Shown piece by piece: positions 1 to 8,900 of a stretch of DNA of 64,000 bases. Each line of letters opens with the position of its first letter. The first letter of the stretch is position 1. This stretch comes from JAUIAI01 sp050633665 (GTDB lineage: Bacteria > Pseudomonadota > Gammaproteobacteria > Burkholderiales > Burkholderiaceae_E), in contig JBOEGY010000002.1 of NCBI GenBank assembly GCA_050633665.1, forward strand, positions 62,001 to 126,000, read 5' to 3'. A program made the translations under genes and the position numbers. The notes below the pieces were generated by a model. It made no database searches. It saw only the letters and a list, made by a program, of their open reading frames with translations, and was not told where the DNA came from.

Positions 1-364
1 CCAGTGAGATGAACGTGGTTAAAGCTGCGCCTTTGGAGCCGCGCTCTTCCTTGTCAACCTGGACGATGATGTCCAGACCTTCGCTGATCGCATCCTGGAT
101 GCGCGCCTTGGAGACCTCGGTCCCCGGCTTGAAATAAGACTTGGAGATTTCCTTGAATGGCAAAAAGCCGTGCCGTTCCTCGCCGTAGTTGACGAAACAG
201 GCCTCAAGGCTGGGCTCGATCCGGGTAATGACGCCTTTGTAGATATTGCTTTTACGGGATTCGCGTCCGGCGGACTCGATATCGATGTCGACAAGTTTCT
301 GACCGTCGACGATGGCCACTCGCAGCTCTTCAGCGTGAGTGGCATTAAACAGCATTCGCTTCAT
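1..364 (-). CDS. rne: Ribonuclease E, N-terminal part (runs off the window)
   Basis: Only the first 121 residues are present; the gene continues beyond base 1. The protein opens MKRMLFNATHAEELRVAIVD and continues through an S1-like segment (KSNIYKGVITRIEPSLEACFVNYG split over residues about 39-62, then HGFLPFKEIS), the classic start of RNase E, the endonuclease that scaffolds the degradosome and initiates mRNA decay and rRNA/tRNA processing. The ATG is at 362-364. The gene is divergent from rluC, the standard gammaproteobacterial arrangement. The long leader on its 5' side fits the known autoregulation of rne through its own 5' UTR, but that regulation is inferred here, not shown. RNase G shares this fold, but its N-terminus differs and the rluC neighbour favours RNase E. 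Confidence 0.93.
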   Translation of the reverse strand, partial: MKRMLFNATHAEELRVAIVDGQKLVDIDIESAGRESRKSNIYKGVITRIEPSLEACFVNYGEERHGFLPFKEISKSYFKPGTEVSKARIQDAISEGLDIIVQVDKEERGSKGAALTTFISL

Positions 365-1135
365 TCGAATGACTCCATGCGCAAGATGCGTGGCCTGCGC
401 ACAGCCAGTCAAGGACGTCGAGTCGGGGTCAGACCTGGAGCGATTCAGTTAGCCGTAGGCAAAACAGACCGTCCGCATGCGTCGGGACCGCGTGCTGACG
501 CCGACGGATAGGTCGGTCTGGCTCGGGTTGCTTGACGATGAAGAGGGTTGCCTGACATTTGCTAGTGAATTGTGTGCTGGACAGGGTTGACCTTGTCGCT
601 GCGAGGCAGCTACCAGGTTCGACATTCTTGGCATCGACGCTCGCGGGCGTCGATCGCATTATTGAAATTCTTTCCGTTAGGTGTCACCGGCTTATCCGGT
701 GACTGGCACTTTGCTCAAGCGTCGCAGGCTTGGTATTTACCCTTGATGGCGACCCGGTCTGGTCGCTACCACTGCGCAGTAATCGCGCGGTTCTCGCGGG
801 TCAGAGGTGCAGGCCATCTGATAGTTTGGCCGCCGGTTCTCTGTTTGTTTCCTGCCTGACTCACACCGCCGTTCGGAAAATTGTCGGGCGTTGCATCACA
901 AAGTAACTCTCAGAGTATAGCAATAAGCGCTTATTCAGGGGTCTGACAGCGCGCGCTGCGGGCTCCGGACACGTATTAGCTGCTTTGAGGCGGCATAGAA
1001 TGGCTGCTTAGGCTGCCATTATTTGCACCTGCTAACTCCCGATGGCAAGTTTTTAAGGGCAAAAGGCTCTCATTGGCTTTCTTTTCCGGTCTAATGCCGG
1101 TTGTTGTTAAACCGGCCGGCATGCTGCGTATCCCT
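365..1135. other. Long divergent intergenic region between rne and rluC
   Basis: About 770 bases without a convincing gene on either strand; open frames here are short and lack family features. It should hold the promoters of both genes and the rne 5' leader. Visible structure: a perfect inverted repeat with 8-base arms (683-690 and 696-703, five-base loop) and a 14-base perfect palindrome AATAAGCGCTTATT at 922-935. A plausible minus-strand promoter lies at 658-687. The first 60 or so bases of the longest rluC open frame (from TTG 1073) also lie here, but I place the rluC start at 1136. Confidence 0.6.
658..687 (-). promoter_or_regulatory. Candidate rne promoter
   Basis: On the minus strand, GTGACA (plus 682-687) and AATAAT (plus 658-663) are separated by 18 bases, a reasonable sigma-70 pair. 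It would give an rne leader of roughly 290 bases, similar in scale to the long autoregulatory leader known in E. coli. The -35 hexamer sits inside a perfect inverted repeat (683-703). Consensus match is imperfect, so this is a suggestion only. Confidence 0.35.
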
Positions 1136-2152
1136 ATGACTTCTGTTGTTTCTACCCATCAGGTGCAAACGCCATCTATCGACGAATCGAGCGATGGGCA
1201 GCGCTTGGACAACTTTCTGGCCAAGTTTTGCCAGGGGGTGCCCAAAAGTCATCTTTATCAATTGATACGCAGTGGGCAGGTGCGCGTGAACAAGGGTCGG
1301 GCGCGCCCGGATACCCGGCTGGCGCTGGGCGATGTTGTGCGGATTCCCCCGATTCGCATGAAAGACAAGCCGGTGGCGTCTGACAGTGGAATGCGACAAC
1401 GATCGTTAGCCGAGCTCGGGCGACGTCTGCCGGTCCAGTTTGAAGACGATGCGCTCCTGATTATCGACAAACCGGTTGGGACCGCTGTTCATGGCGGTAG
1501 TGGCGTCTCTTCCGGGGTTATTGAGCAGTTGCGGGCCGCGCGTCCGTCGGCGCGATATCTGGAGTTGGCGCACCGACTGGATCGCGATACCTCCGGCCTA
1601 TTGATTCTTGCCAAGTCCCGGCCAACGCTGCGGCGCATGCATGAGTTGTTCAGGCAGGGGAAGATGGACAAGCGCTATGTGGCGATTGCGCTGGGCAATG
1701 TGCCGCGGCGGGACAAAACAATTAAATTGCCGCTGACCCGGACTGAGCGGCCTGGCGGAGAACGACTGGTTCTGGTTGACCCAAACGGCAAGCCGGCACT
1801 GACGACGATTATTGGGGCTGGCTCTGTTGAGCTCAGGGCCATCGGGCCGGTCAGTCTCGTATCGGTCAGTTTGGGCACCGGGCGCACCCATCAGATTCGA
1901 GTGCATCTGGCGGCCAGTGGGTGGCCGGTCCTGGGGGATGCGAGATACGGCCAGTTTGAGGTGAACCGGCGGGCAGCCCAGCAGGGCTACAGCCGGATGT
2001 ATCTGCATGCGCGCGAATTGAGCTTTGTTCATCCGGGTAGCAATGAGCGGATTGTCGTTCGCTCAGGCTGGCCGGCGGCGTTTTCGGAACTATTCAGTGA
2101 GCCACCGGAGCGGCCCGGCTCTGGAACAAGGAGGTTGAATGGCCAAGCTTGA
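1136..2152 (+). CDS. rluC: 23S rRNA pseudouridine synthase RluC
   Basis: A 338-residue RluA-family enzyme. RluC converts uridines 955, 2504 and 2580 (E. coli numbering) of 23S rRNA to pseudouridine. An N-terminal S4-like RNA-binding segment (GQRLDNFLAKFCQGVPKSHL, then the RVNKG turn) precedes the catalytic domain with HRLDRDTSG, whose first Asp after Leu is the nucleophile, and GRTHQIRVHL near the C-terminus. The GTAVHGGSG segment is typical of RluC rather than RluD. The open frame extends upstream to TTG 1073, but the added residues do not match the family; ATG 1136 gives a normal N-terminus, although no clear ribosome site is visible there. Divergent from rne; the end overlaps the next gene by 14 bases. 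Confidence 0.9.
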   Translation: MTSVVSTHQVQTPSIDESSDGQRLDNFLAKFCQGVPKSHLYQLIRSGQVRVNKGRARPDTRLALGDVVRIPPIRMKDKPVASDSGMRQRSLAELGRRLPVQFEDDALLIIDKPVGTAVHGGSGVSSGVIEQLRAARPSARYLELAHRLDRDTSGLLILAKSRPTLRRMHELFRQGKMDKRYVAIALGNVPRRDKTIKLPLTRTERPGGERLVLVDPNGKPALTTIIGAGSVELRAIGPVSLVSVSLGTGRTHQIRVHLAASGWPVLGDARYGQFEVNRRAAQQGYSRMYLHARELSFVHPGSNERIVVRSGWPAAFSELFSEPPERPGSGTRRLNGQA

Positions 2153-2810
2153 GCTAATCGTGTTTGACTGGGATGGCACCGTCATGGACTCCACTGCGGC
2201 GATCGCCATGGCGATTCGTGGCGCCGCAGAAGATCTGGGTTTGCGGGTGCCGACGTTGGCTCAGGCGGCGCATGTGATCGGACTCGGGTTGTCCGACGCC
2301 TTGCAGCAGGCCGTGCCCGATTTGAAGCCTGATCAGATCGATGCTTTTACTGAGCGCTACCGGGTTCACTATTTTGCGAGCGACCCCGAGCTAATGCCTT
2401 TTGCTGGTATTCCCGAGTTGCTTGAATCATTAAGTGCTGGTCCTTTGCCAGTGGCGGTTGCGACCGGAAAATCGCGGGCCGGACTGAACCGGGTGCTGGA
2501 CGCACTCGACTGGAGAAAGCACTTTATTTCGACTCGGTGTGCAGACGAAGGATTGCCCAAGCCAGACCCCTGGATGCTGAATGATCTCATCGAGGAGCTT
2601 GGTGTATCGGCCCAGGGGACGGTCATGATCGGCGATACTACTCACGATCTGGGGATGGCCAGAGCGGCAAACGTATCGGCTATCGCGGTGACTTATGGTG
2701 CGCACCCTGACCATGTGCTCAAGACCGAGCCAAGCCTGGCCATGGTTGATGACGTGGCCGCGCTTGAGGCCTGTCTGCTCGGGTTGCAGCGAGACGGCTT
2801 GCATGGATAA
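2139..2810 (+). CDS. HAD-superfamily phosphatase (Gph/YieH-like, subfamily IA)
   Basis: A 223-residue haloacid-dehalogenase-type hydrolase. Motif I is DWDGTVMDS near residue 10 (nucleophile and general acid Asp), the helical cap follows, motif II Thr/Lys is VATGKSRAGL, motif III is KPDPW and motif IV is GDTTHDLGMA. The start has a strong AGGAGG sequence a few bases upstream inside the end of rluC, so translation is probably coupled. The same HAD gene sits after rluC in Pseudomonas. The substrate is unknown: phosphoglycolate-like activity is usual for the subfamily but not demonstrable from sequence. Confidence 0.85.
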   Translation: MAKLELIVFDWDGTVMDSTAAIAMAIRGAAEDLGLRVPTLAQAAHVIGLGLSDALQQAVPDLKPDQIDAFTERYRVHYFASDPELMPFAGIPELLESLSAGPLPVAVATGKSRAGLNRVLDALDWRKHFISTRCADEGLPKPDPWMLNDLIEELGVSAQGTVMIGDTTHDLGMARAANVSAIAVTYGAHPDHVLKTEPSLAMVDDVAALEACLLGLQRDGLHG

Positions 2811-3162
2811 CTGGACGCGGGCCGGCCTGGCCAAGGCGGTTCAAGATGGCGGGCCGGGGCTGCGGTTTCAGTTGCCGGTCCCCGGACAAGACAAGCCCGA
2901 GCGTGCGTTCATTGTCCGTTTTGAAGGCCAGGTGTTCGGCTACCTGAATCGCTGCGGACACGTACCGGTCGAACTCGACTGGCCCGAGGGGCAGTTTTTC
3001 GATGATGTGTCTGCCGTGATTGTCTGCGCCAGCCATGGTGCCAGTTACCACCCCGGAACTGGCGCATGCCTGGGCGGGCCGTGCGATGGCCGGGGCCTGG
3101 TCCGACTCGAAGTTCGGCTGTTGGGAGAAGAGGTTTGGGCTCGCTGGCCGTCAGATGACTGA
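2803..3162 (+). CDS. Rieske [2Fe-2S] domain protein
   Basis: A 119-residue protein that is essentially one Rieske domain. Cluster ligands are visible as CGH (NRCGHVPVE) and the second pair CASH (IVCASHGASYHP), followed by the GPC and G-rich lid. It lacks a membrane anchor and a catalytic oxygenase domain, so it resembles small Rieske ferredoxins. The ATG at 2803 lies in the sequence ATGGATAA, overlapping the HAD stop by 8 bases, so the two genes are probably translationally coupled. Partner and electron acceptor are unknown. Confidence 0.85.
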   Translation: MDNWTRAGLAKAVQDGGPGLRFQLPVPGQDKPERAFIVRFEGQVFGYLNRCGHVPVELDWPEGQFFDDVSAVIVCASHGASYHPGTGACLGGPCDGRGLVRLEVRLLGEEVWARWPSDD

Positions 3163-3232
3163 GTGTTCCATTCCGTCGCTTGGCTTTCCTGCTCTAATTG
3201 AGCAGTAACTATTTCTCGCTGGAGTTTGCACC

Positions 3233-4258
3233 ATGAGTGACTTTATTAATGACCCGCCGCCCAGCCCGGTCAGGAGCGGCGTGTCCAACGCGCCGTCTGC
3301 CGCTGCGCCCGCCTGGGAGCAGTCCGTGCTGGAGAAAATGGCGCTTAGTCTGGTTCACGAGCGCCGAACGGCACGCCGCTGGAATATCTTTTTCCGGCTG
3401 GTGTTTCTCGCCTACCTAATTGGTATGACGGTCTATCTGATGGGTTGGTATTCGACTGAAAACAACCCCGCAGCATCGAGCGGTGCCGGCAAACACACCG
3501 CTTTGGTCAGCATCGAAGGTGTCATTGATTCCAAGGGTAATAACAGTGCCAAGCGAATTAATAAAGCACTTCGTGCCGCGTTCAAAAGCGCCGGAACAGC
3601 GGGCGTCGTGTTGCGCATAAACAGTCCCGGCGGGTCTCCGGTTCAAAGCGGGTTAATTTATCGAGAAATTAAACGATTAAGGGAAGTTAATCCAGATACG
3701 CGTTTAATCGCAGTGGTCGAGGAGATTTGCGCCTCGGGTGGCTACTATGTGGCAGCGGCTGCCGACGAAATCCATGTTGATCGGGCAAGTCTGGTGGGGT
3801 CAATCGGTGTGTTGATCAACGGATTCGGGTTTACGGGCGCTATGCAAAAACTCGGGGTTGAGCGACGCCTGTTTACCGCAGGCGAGAACAAGGGTTTCCT
3901 CGATAGTTTTTCACCCGTCTCGCCGGGGCAGCGAGACCACATCCAGGAGATGCTTGGCGATATTCACCACCAGTTCATTGACTCGGTGCGGGAAGGGCGC
4001 GGCGACCGTCTGAAGAGTGATGCTGACTTGTTTACCGGGCTTGTCTGGACCGGCGCCCGTTCGGTTGATCTGGGGCTGGCCGACAAGATGGGTTCGGTCC
4101 GCCAGGTCGCGACTGAGATTTTTGCGGCCGAGAAGGTTGTTGATTTCAGCAGTCGCGACTCGTTCGCAGAGCGCCTGGCCAAGCGGATCGGTGTGCAACT
4201 GGCGGAGTCATTCGGGCTTGGCGTGCGCGAGTCGGTTGACGGGGTGAGTTGGCGCTAG
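3233..4258 (+). CDS. sppA: S49-family signal-peptide peptidase (SppA/SohB-like)
   Basis: A 341-residue membrane-anchored serine peptidase of the short, single-domain SppA type. It should degrade signal peptides left in the inner membrane after protein export. One hydrophobic segment (about residues 52-70) anchors it; the catalytic domain faces the periplasm. The nucleophile Ser168 is in CASGGYYVA and the general-base Lys220 is in ENKGFLDSF, the Ser/Lys dyad of the family. The substrate loop INSPGGS is present. It is convergent with maf, and the two stop codons overlap. The same gene follows the HAD hydrolase in Pseudomonas. Confidence 0.88.
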   Translation: MSDFINDPPPSPVRSGVSNAPSAAAPAWEQSVLEKMALSLVHERRTARRWNIFFRLVFLAYLIGMTVYLMGWYSTENNPAASSGAGKHTALVSIEGVIDSKGNNSAKRINKALRAAFKSAGTAGVVLRINSPGGSPVQSGLIYREIKRLREVNPDTRLIAVVEEICASGGYYVAAAADEIHVDRASLVGSIGVLINGFGFTGAMQKLGVERRLFTAGENKGFLDSFSPVSPGQRDHIQEMLGDIHHQFIDSVREGRGDRLKSDADLFTGLVWTGARSVDLGLADKMGSVRQVATEIFAAEKVVDFSSRDSFAERLAKRIGVQLAESFGLGVRESVDGVSWR

Positions 4259-4872
4259 CAGCCGTCACTGGCCAGTGGAGGGCAGCCGGCCTGTTCAAGT
4301 ATCGAGCAAAGCGCAATCAGCGGGAGTCCGATCAGGGCTGTGGCGTCGGGGCCTTCGACCGCCTTCAGTAATGCGACGCCGAGTCCCTCGCTCTTTGCGG
4401 AGCCAGCGCAGTCATACGGTGTTTCGGCCAGCAGGTAACGTTCGATCTGTTGGTCAGTGAGGGTCCGGAAGGACACCTCTGTGGTCACCAGATCGCTCCA
4501 GGCCTGTTCGGTGTCGGCCCGAACAACTGACAAGGCGGTATGAAAAGCGACCTTCCGGCCCGATTGCGCGCGTAGCTGATCGACCGCCCGAGCGTGGTTG
4601 CCCGGTTTTCCCAGTGGCGACAGTCCGTCCAGGGTCGCCACCTGGTCGGAGCCGATAATCAGTCTTCCGGTGTTATCTGAGGCCGAGGCGGTTTGGTTGA
4701 GCGCGACTTTGACCGCTAGCGCTTTGGCCAGCGCGAGTCGGGCGGCCAGATCTGTCGGTAGCTCGCCCGGTAGCGGCGTTTCGTCAACCTCCGGGTTTTC
4801 GCGGGTAAACGCCAGGCCCAGGCGGTTAAGCAGTTCGGCGCGGTAGGGCGAGGTTGATGCAAGTACCAGCAT
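4255..4872 (-). CDS. maf: Maf-family nucleotide pyrophosphatase (YceF-type)
   Basis: A 205-residue Maf-like protein. YceF-type members hydrolyse 7-methyl-GTP and related modified nucleotides to monophosphates, a housecleaning role. The N-terminal ASTSPYRAELL motif, PEVDET, the IGSDQV catalytic segment and CAGSAKSEGLG mark the YceF branch rather than the dTTP/UTP branch. I chose ATG at 4872 because the protein then begins MLVLASTSPYR as in relatives; the open frame extends 17 residues further upstream without similarity. It runs opposite to the surrounding operon, sitting between sppA (convergent) and yceD (divergent). Confidence 0.88.
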   Translation of the reverse strand: MLVLASTSPYRAELLNRLGLAFTRENPEVDETPLPGELPTDLAARLALAKALAVKVALNQTASASDNTGRLIIGSDQVATLDGLSPLGKPGNHARAVDQLRAQSGRKVAFHTALSVVRADTEQAWSDLVTTEVSFRTLTDQQIERYLLAETPYDCAGSAKSEGLGVALLKAVEGPDATALIGLPLIALCSILEQAGCPPLASDGC

Positions 4873-4935
4873 GGCGGGATCCGGGGGGATGGTAGGACTC
4901 GAGATAATATATAAGCCCTTCAAAGAGCGGTTTGC

Positions 4936-5499
4936 ATGAAAGACTCAACTAACAACTTTGCCGGAGCCGACCCCTTTGATCTGGCGCGGCGATCGGTCGC
5001 CCTGAGCGGCAGCCCGTCTGTTGAGACGCTGACGCGTCTTGCCTCGGCGCTGGCTTCGGTTGACGGCGTCTTGCGCTGGCGGGCGGCGTTTTCTCAGGCC
5101 GTACAGGCAGATCAGAGCTATCAGTCCTGGCTCGAACTCGAGCTGGCGGCAACGCTTCAGGTGCCCTGCGCAATTTGCGGGGACCCGGTTACGGTCCCGG
5201 TGGACGAGCGGCGCCGGTTCCTGCTCGTTCGGGACGAGCAGGATGCCGCTGACAGGGACGAGCAGGCCCAGGAATATGATGTCATTGCGGCCGATGATCT
5301 GTTCAATCTGGCGGACCTGATCGAAGACGAGGCGATTTTATCGATTCCATTGCTCTGCCGGCATGAAATCTGCCCGGCTGCAGCCGAGGCAGATACTGCC
5401 GCCGTGGCAAGTGAGCCTGAAACACAGCAGCCGTTCGCTGGCCTGTCGGAGTTGCTTACGGGTGGCAAGCGTCCCAGTGACGACAGCCCGGAGGGGTGA
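4936..5499 (+). CDS. yceD: YceD / DUF177 family protein
   Basis: A 187-residue member of the DUF177 family, found almost always directly before rpmF, as here. Family members are linked to 23S rRNA or large-subunit accumulation; the mechanism is unsettled. Visible features are a CxxC pair (VPCAICGDPV, about residue 78-81), an acidic centre (DLADLIEDEAIL) and a second pair of cysteines near residues 141-146. An AT-rich stretch (4905-4913) in the 63-base gap from maf may carry divergent promoters. Confidence 0.85.
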   Translation: MKDSTNNFAGADPFDLARRSVALSGSPSVETLTRLASALASVDGVLRWRAAFSQAVQADQSYQSWLELELAATLQVPCAICGDPVTVPVDERRRFLLVRDEQDAADRDEQAQEYDVIAADDLFNLADLIEDEAILSIPLLCRHEICPAAAEADTAAVASEPETQQPFAGLSELLTGGKRPSDDSPEG

Positions 5500-5536
5500 C
5501 AATTAGCCAACGGGGGGGCAAGAACAGTGCTGAGCC

Positions 5537-5545
5537 TGTTACAAT
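5537..5545 (+). promoter_or_regulatory. Candidate extended -10 promoter before rpmF
   Basis: TGTTACAAT reads as an extended -10 element (TG, one base, then TACAAT), 33 bases before the rpmF ATG. No good -35 hexamer is visible, which is tolerated with an extended -10. It would let rpmF and the fatty-acid genes be transcribed apart from yceD. Confidence 0.4.
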
Positions 5546-5577
5546 GCGCGATTAACTTTTTCACTGGTACCTGAATC

Positions 5578-5760
5578 ATGGCCGTTCAGCAAAACAAACG
5601 CTCCCCTTCTCAGCGCAATATGCGCCGTGCGCACGACGGCGCCACCGATGCGCCGCTGGCTGTAGAGCCCACGACCGGCGAAGTTCATCGGCGTCATCAC
5701 ATTAGCCCGAATGGCTACTATCGGGGCAAAAAAGTCGTTCAGACAAAATCTGACGACTGA
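5578..5760 (+). CDS. rpmF: 50S ribosomal protein L32
   Basis: A 60-residue protein starting MAVQQNKRSPSQRNMRRAHD, the standard N-terminus of bacterial L32, with the central HRRHHISPNGYYRGKKV motif. It lacks the zinc-binding cysteines found in some L32 proteins, as is usual in gammaproteobacteria. It lies between yceD and plsX, the conserved linkage that ties ribosome synthesis to lipid synthesis. Confidence 0.97.
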   Translation: MAVQQNKRSPSQRNMRRAHDGATDAPLAVEPTTGEVHRRHHISPNGYYRGKKVVQTKSDD

Positions 5761-5851
5761 TTGCTGACGACTGATCGCTGACAAAAGATCATCTGATTCC
5801 CGATGTCGAGCGACAGACTGCGTTGATCGCTGAATTCGGACGAATCTGCCA

Positions 5852-6919
5852 GTGACCATCACCATTGCAGTGGACTGCATGGGTGGAGACCACGGTACTG
5901 TCGTAACAGTGCCTGCCTCTATCGCCTTTTTGAAGCGTAATGCTGACGCCAGCCTGTTGCTGGTTGGAAGACAGGCGCAAATCGAAGCAGCCATTGGTCA
6001 GGAACGGCTTACTGCTGCGCAGCAAAGCCGTATAAGCATTGAACACACTGACGAAGTTGTCGAAATGGACGACCCGCCGGCTGTTGCCTTGCGCTCAAAA
6101 CGAAAGTCTTCAATGCGCCTCGCTGCGCAAGCGGTTCGTGACGGACGCGCTGACGCCTGTATTAGCGCGGGCAATACAGGCGCACTGATGGCGATTTCGC
6201 GATTTGTTCTCAAGATGATGCCCGGTATCGAACGCCCGGCAATTGCGACTCAGCTACCCCACCGAAACAACGGCACGACCACGATGCTCGATCTCGGGGC
6301 CAATGTGGATTGTGAGCCCGAGCATCTACTTCAGTTCGCTCTGATGGGTTGCGCGCTCGTGACAGCGCTCAATGATCAGGAGAACCCATCAATTGGCCTG
6401 TTGAACATTGGTGAAGAAGTCATTAAGGGCAACGACATTGTCAAACAGGCCGCTTTGCTGATTCGCGATTCCGGTTTGAATTTTTACGGCAACGTCGAAG
6501 GCAACGACATCTATAGTGGCGCGGTGGATGTCATCGTCTGCGATGGTTTCGTCGGCAATGTGGCGCTAAAGACGTCAGAAGGATTAGCGCAAATGCTGGG
6601 CGACTTCATTCGCGAGGAGTTCACCCGCCATGCGCTTACCAAGCTGATGGCATTGTGTTCGTTTCCGGTGTTGCGACGTTTCAAGCGGCGTGTTGATCAC
6701 CGTCGGTACAACGGTGCCGCGTTGGTCGGTCTCAAAGGCGTGGTTTTCAAGAGTCACGGCTCAGCAGATGCGCTGGCTTTTGAATCGGCAATTGGCCGGG
6801 CGCATCACGCGGCCAGCAATCGCCTGTTAGACCGGATCTCCGAAACCCTTGAAGCGGTTCAGGCAAAACAGGCTGGTAACCAACAGAATCCAGAAGGCCT
6901 TGAGGCAATGGCGCCATGA
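5852..6919 (+). CDS. plsX: Phosphate acyltransferase PlsX
   Basis: A 355-residue enzyme that makes acyl-phosphate from acyl-ACP for phospholipid synthesis with PlsY/PlsB. The start is GTG (5852), giving an N-terminus TITIAVDCMGGDHG typical of PlsX. Also visible are the GNTGALMA segment, LLNIGEE and VCDGFVGNVALKT, all family hallmarks. It overlaps fabH by four bases (ATGA), indicating translational coupling. Confidence 0.96.
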   Translation: MTITIAVDCMGGDHGTVVTVPASIAFLKRNADASLLLVGRQAQIEAAIGQERLTAAQQSRISIEHTDEVVEMDDPPAVALRSKRKSSMRLAAQAVRDGRADACISAGNTGALMAISRFVLKMMPGIERPAIATQLPHRNNGTTTMLDLGANVDCEPEHLLQFALMGCALVTALNDQENPSIGLLNIGEEVIKGNDIVKQAALLIRDSGLNFYGNVEGNDIYSGAVDVIVCDGFVGNVALKTSEGLAQMLGDFIREEFTRHALTKLMALCSFPVLRRFKRRVDHRRYNGAALVGLKGVVFKSHGSADALAFESAIGRAHHAASNRLLDRISETLEAVQAKQAGNQQNPEGLEAMAP

Positions 6920-7896
6920 GTTTGAATTCCAGAATTGTTGGCTCGGGCTCAGTGCTCCCGGGCAATCCCATTTCCAACGATGAATTGGCGCAGCGCCTGG
7001 CCAAGCAAGGGGTTGAAACCTCGGATGACTGGATTGTGGCGAGAACCGGGATTCGCCAGCGCTATTTTGTTGATGGCCAGACCACCAGCGAACTGGCTAC
7101 CGAGGCTGCGCGCCGGGCACTTCAAGATGCCTCGCTTGCGCCTGAGGCCATTGACCTGATTATTGTTGCAACTTCCACGCCCGACTGGATCTTTCCCAGT
7201 ACTGCGTGTCTGGTGCAAAAAGCGCTTGGCGCGCCGGGTGGGGCGGCGTTTGACGTGCAAGCCGTCTGTTCTGGATTTGCCTATGCGGTGGCCAATGCCG
7301 ACGCTCTTATCAAAGCCGGGGTTGCCCGGACGGCGATTGTTATTGGTGCCGAGACGTTTTCGGGCATTCTTGACTTCACCGATCGCACGACCTGCGTGTT
7401 GTTTGGCGATGGCGCGGGCGCGATAGTCCTGACGGCGGACGAGCGTCCCGGTGGCGTGCTGGCCTCGCGGATGCACGCTGATGGTCGCCATGAGAATATT
7501 CTTCGTACGCCTGGAAATGTCTCGGGCGGTCAGGTGCATGGCAATCCGTTCCTGACGATGGACGGTCAGGCCGTGTTCAAGCTGGCGGTGGGCGTCCTTA
7601 ATTCAGTGGCGCACGAAGTGCTTGAGGCTGCGGGGCGTACGGTTGCTGATGTCGATTGGTTGATTCCGCATCAGGCCAATGTCCGTATCCTTAACGCGAC
7701 TGCTCGAAAAATCGGTATTCCGACTGAAAAAGTAGTTGTGACTGTCGACTCTCATGCCAATACATCGGCGGCGTCGGTGCCGCTTGCTTTTGATGCTGCA
7801 CGACGGGATGGTCGAATCAAGCCCGGACACCTGGTGATGTTTCAGGGCGTTGGTGGTGGTTTTACCTGGGCTGCAAATCTGGTGGAGATGGTTTGA
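6916..7896 (+). CDS. fabH: 3-oxoacyl-ACP synthase III
   Basis: A 326-residue condensing enzyme that joins acetyl-CoA (or another primer) to malonyl-ACP and starts fatty-acid chains. The Cys-His-Asn triad is visible: Cys in VQAVCSGF (about residue 114), His in PHQANVR and Asn in DSHANTSAASVP. It overlaps plsX by four bases and shares one base with fabD (TGATG). Pseudomonas lacks fabH at this position, so the order here resembles E. coli at this step. Confidence 0.96.
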   Translation: MSLNSRIVGSGSVLPGNPISNDELAQRLAKQGVETSDDWIVARTGIRQRYFVDGQTTSELATEAARRALQDASLAPEAIDLIIVATSTPDWIFPSTACLVQKALGAPGGAAFDVQAVCSGFAYAVANADALIKAGVARTAIVIGAETFSGILDFTDRTTCVLFGDGAGAIVLTADERPGGVLASRMHADGRHENILRTPGNVSGGQVHGNPFLTMDGQAVFKLAVGVLNSVAHEVLEAAGRTVADVDWLIPHQANVRILNATARKIGIPTEKVVVTVDSHANTSAASVPLAFDAARRDGRIKPGHLVMFQGVGGGFTWAANLVEMV

Positions 7897-8837
7897 TGAA
7901 ATTGGCATGTGTATTCCCGGGGCAAGGGTCGCAATCAGTTGGAATGCTTGGCGACTTTGTAAACGAGCCCGCTTATCGTGAACTGTTCGGCCTGGCCGAT
8001 AAAAACCTCGGCGAGCCATTGCTGTCAAAGCTGGTTTCTGAAGGTCCGGCCGACGCGCTCAGCCTGACCACGAACACCCAGCCTGCCATGTTGATCGCCG
8101 GACTGGTCTGTTACCGGGTCTGGTTGGCTGCCGGTGGCCCGTCAGCAGAGGTTGTGGCCGGCCATAGTCTTGGTGAATACACCGCGCTGGTTGCTGCGGG
8201 TGTTTTGACCGACGAGCAGGCGATCTCGCTGACCCGTTTGCGCGCCGATGCGATGCAAAGCGCCGTGCCGGTGGGCGTTGGCTCGATGGCGGCTATTCTG
8301 GGCCTGACCGATGAGGACGTGGTAGCAGTATGCGCTGCCGCCAGTGATAGTGCTCAGGATTTGCAGGTCGCGCCCGCTAACTTTAATGCGCCATCACAGG
8401 TTGTAATTGCCGGGCATAAGGCGGCGGTCGAGCGTGCTTGCGTGCTGGCCAAGGAAAAAGGCGCCAAGCGCGCTCTGCCGCTCGCGGTTTCTGCGCCGTT
8501 TCATTCAGCGCTACTTGAGCCCGCTGGCGTCAAACTTGCTGCCGCGCTGCAGGAGTTGACCCTGCAATCGCCGTCGGTTCCACTTGTAAACAACGTGGAT
8601 GTCGCGGTTAATCAAACGCCGGCCGATATTGCGGATGCGCTGGTGCGCCAGGCCTATAGCCCGGTGCGCTGGGTCGAGTGTGTCAGGAAAATGCAGGAAA
8701 TGGGGGTAACCCATGTAGTGGAGTTTGGTCCGGGCAAGGTGCTTACCGGCCTGATCGGACGGGTCGATAAGTCAATCAAAACAGCGTGTGTTCATGATCG
8801 CGCTTCGCTTGATGCTGCACTCGGCTTGCTTGCCTGA
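7896..8837 (+). CDS. fabD: Malonyl-CoA:ACP transacylase
   Basis: A 313-residue transacylase that loads malonate onto ACP. It begins MKLACVFPGQGSQSVGM and carries the active-site serine in GHSLGEYTA (about residue 91) and the histidine in APFHSALL. ATG 7896 is preferred over an in-frame TTG one codon upstream because relatives have no extra residue. The stop of fabH (TGA) overlaps this ATG by one base. Confidence 0.96.
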   Translation: MKLACVFPGQGSQSVGMLGDFVNEPAYRELFGLADKNLGEPLLSKLVSEGPADALSLTTNTQPAMLIAGLVCYRVWLAAGGPSAEVVAGHSLGEYTALVAAGVLTDEQAISLTRLRADAMQSAVPVGVGSMAAILGLTDEDVVAVCAAASDSAQDLQVAPANFNAPSQVVIAGHKAAVERACVLAKEKGAKRALPLAVSAPFHSALLEPAGVKLAAALQELTLQSPSVPLVNNVDVAVNQTPADIADALVRQAYSPVRWVECVRKMQEMGVTHVVEFGPGKVLTGLIGRVDKSIKTACVHDRASLDAALGLLA

Positions 8838-8900
8838 GCCCATGCCTGTAACTGAAATCAACGCAGGAGCCAGTCTGATGCAGAACACCTGGGGTATGCA

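Noticed and set aside
572..859. A 95-codon plus-strand frame in the rne-rluC interval
   Set aside because: No ribosome site or family features, and it overlaps the predicted rne leader and promoter.
1073..1135. Upstream extension of RluC from TTG 1073
   Set aside because: The extra residues do not resemble RluC N-termini, and family length fits the ATG at 1136.
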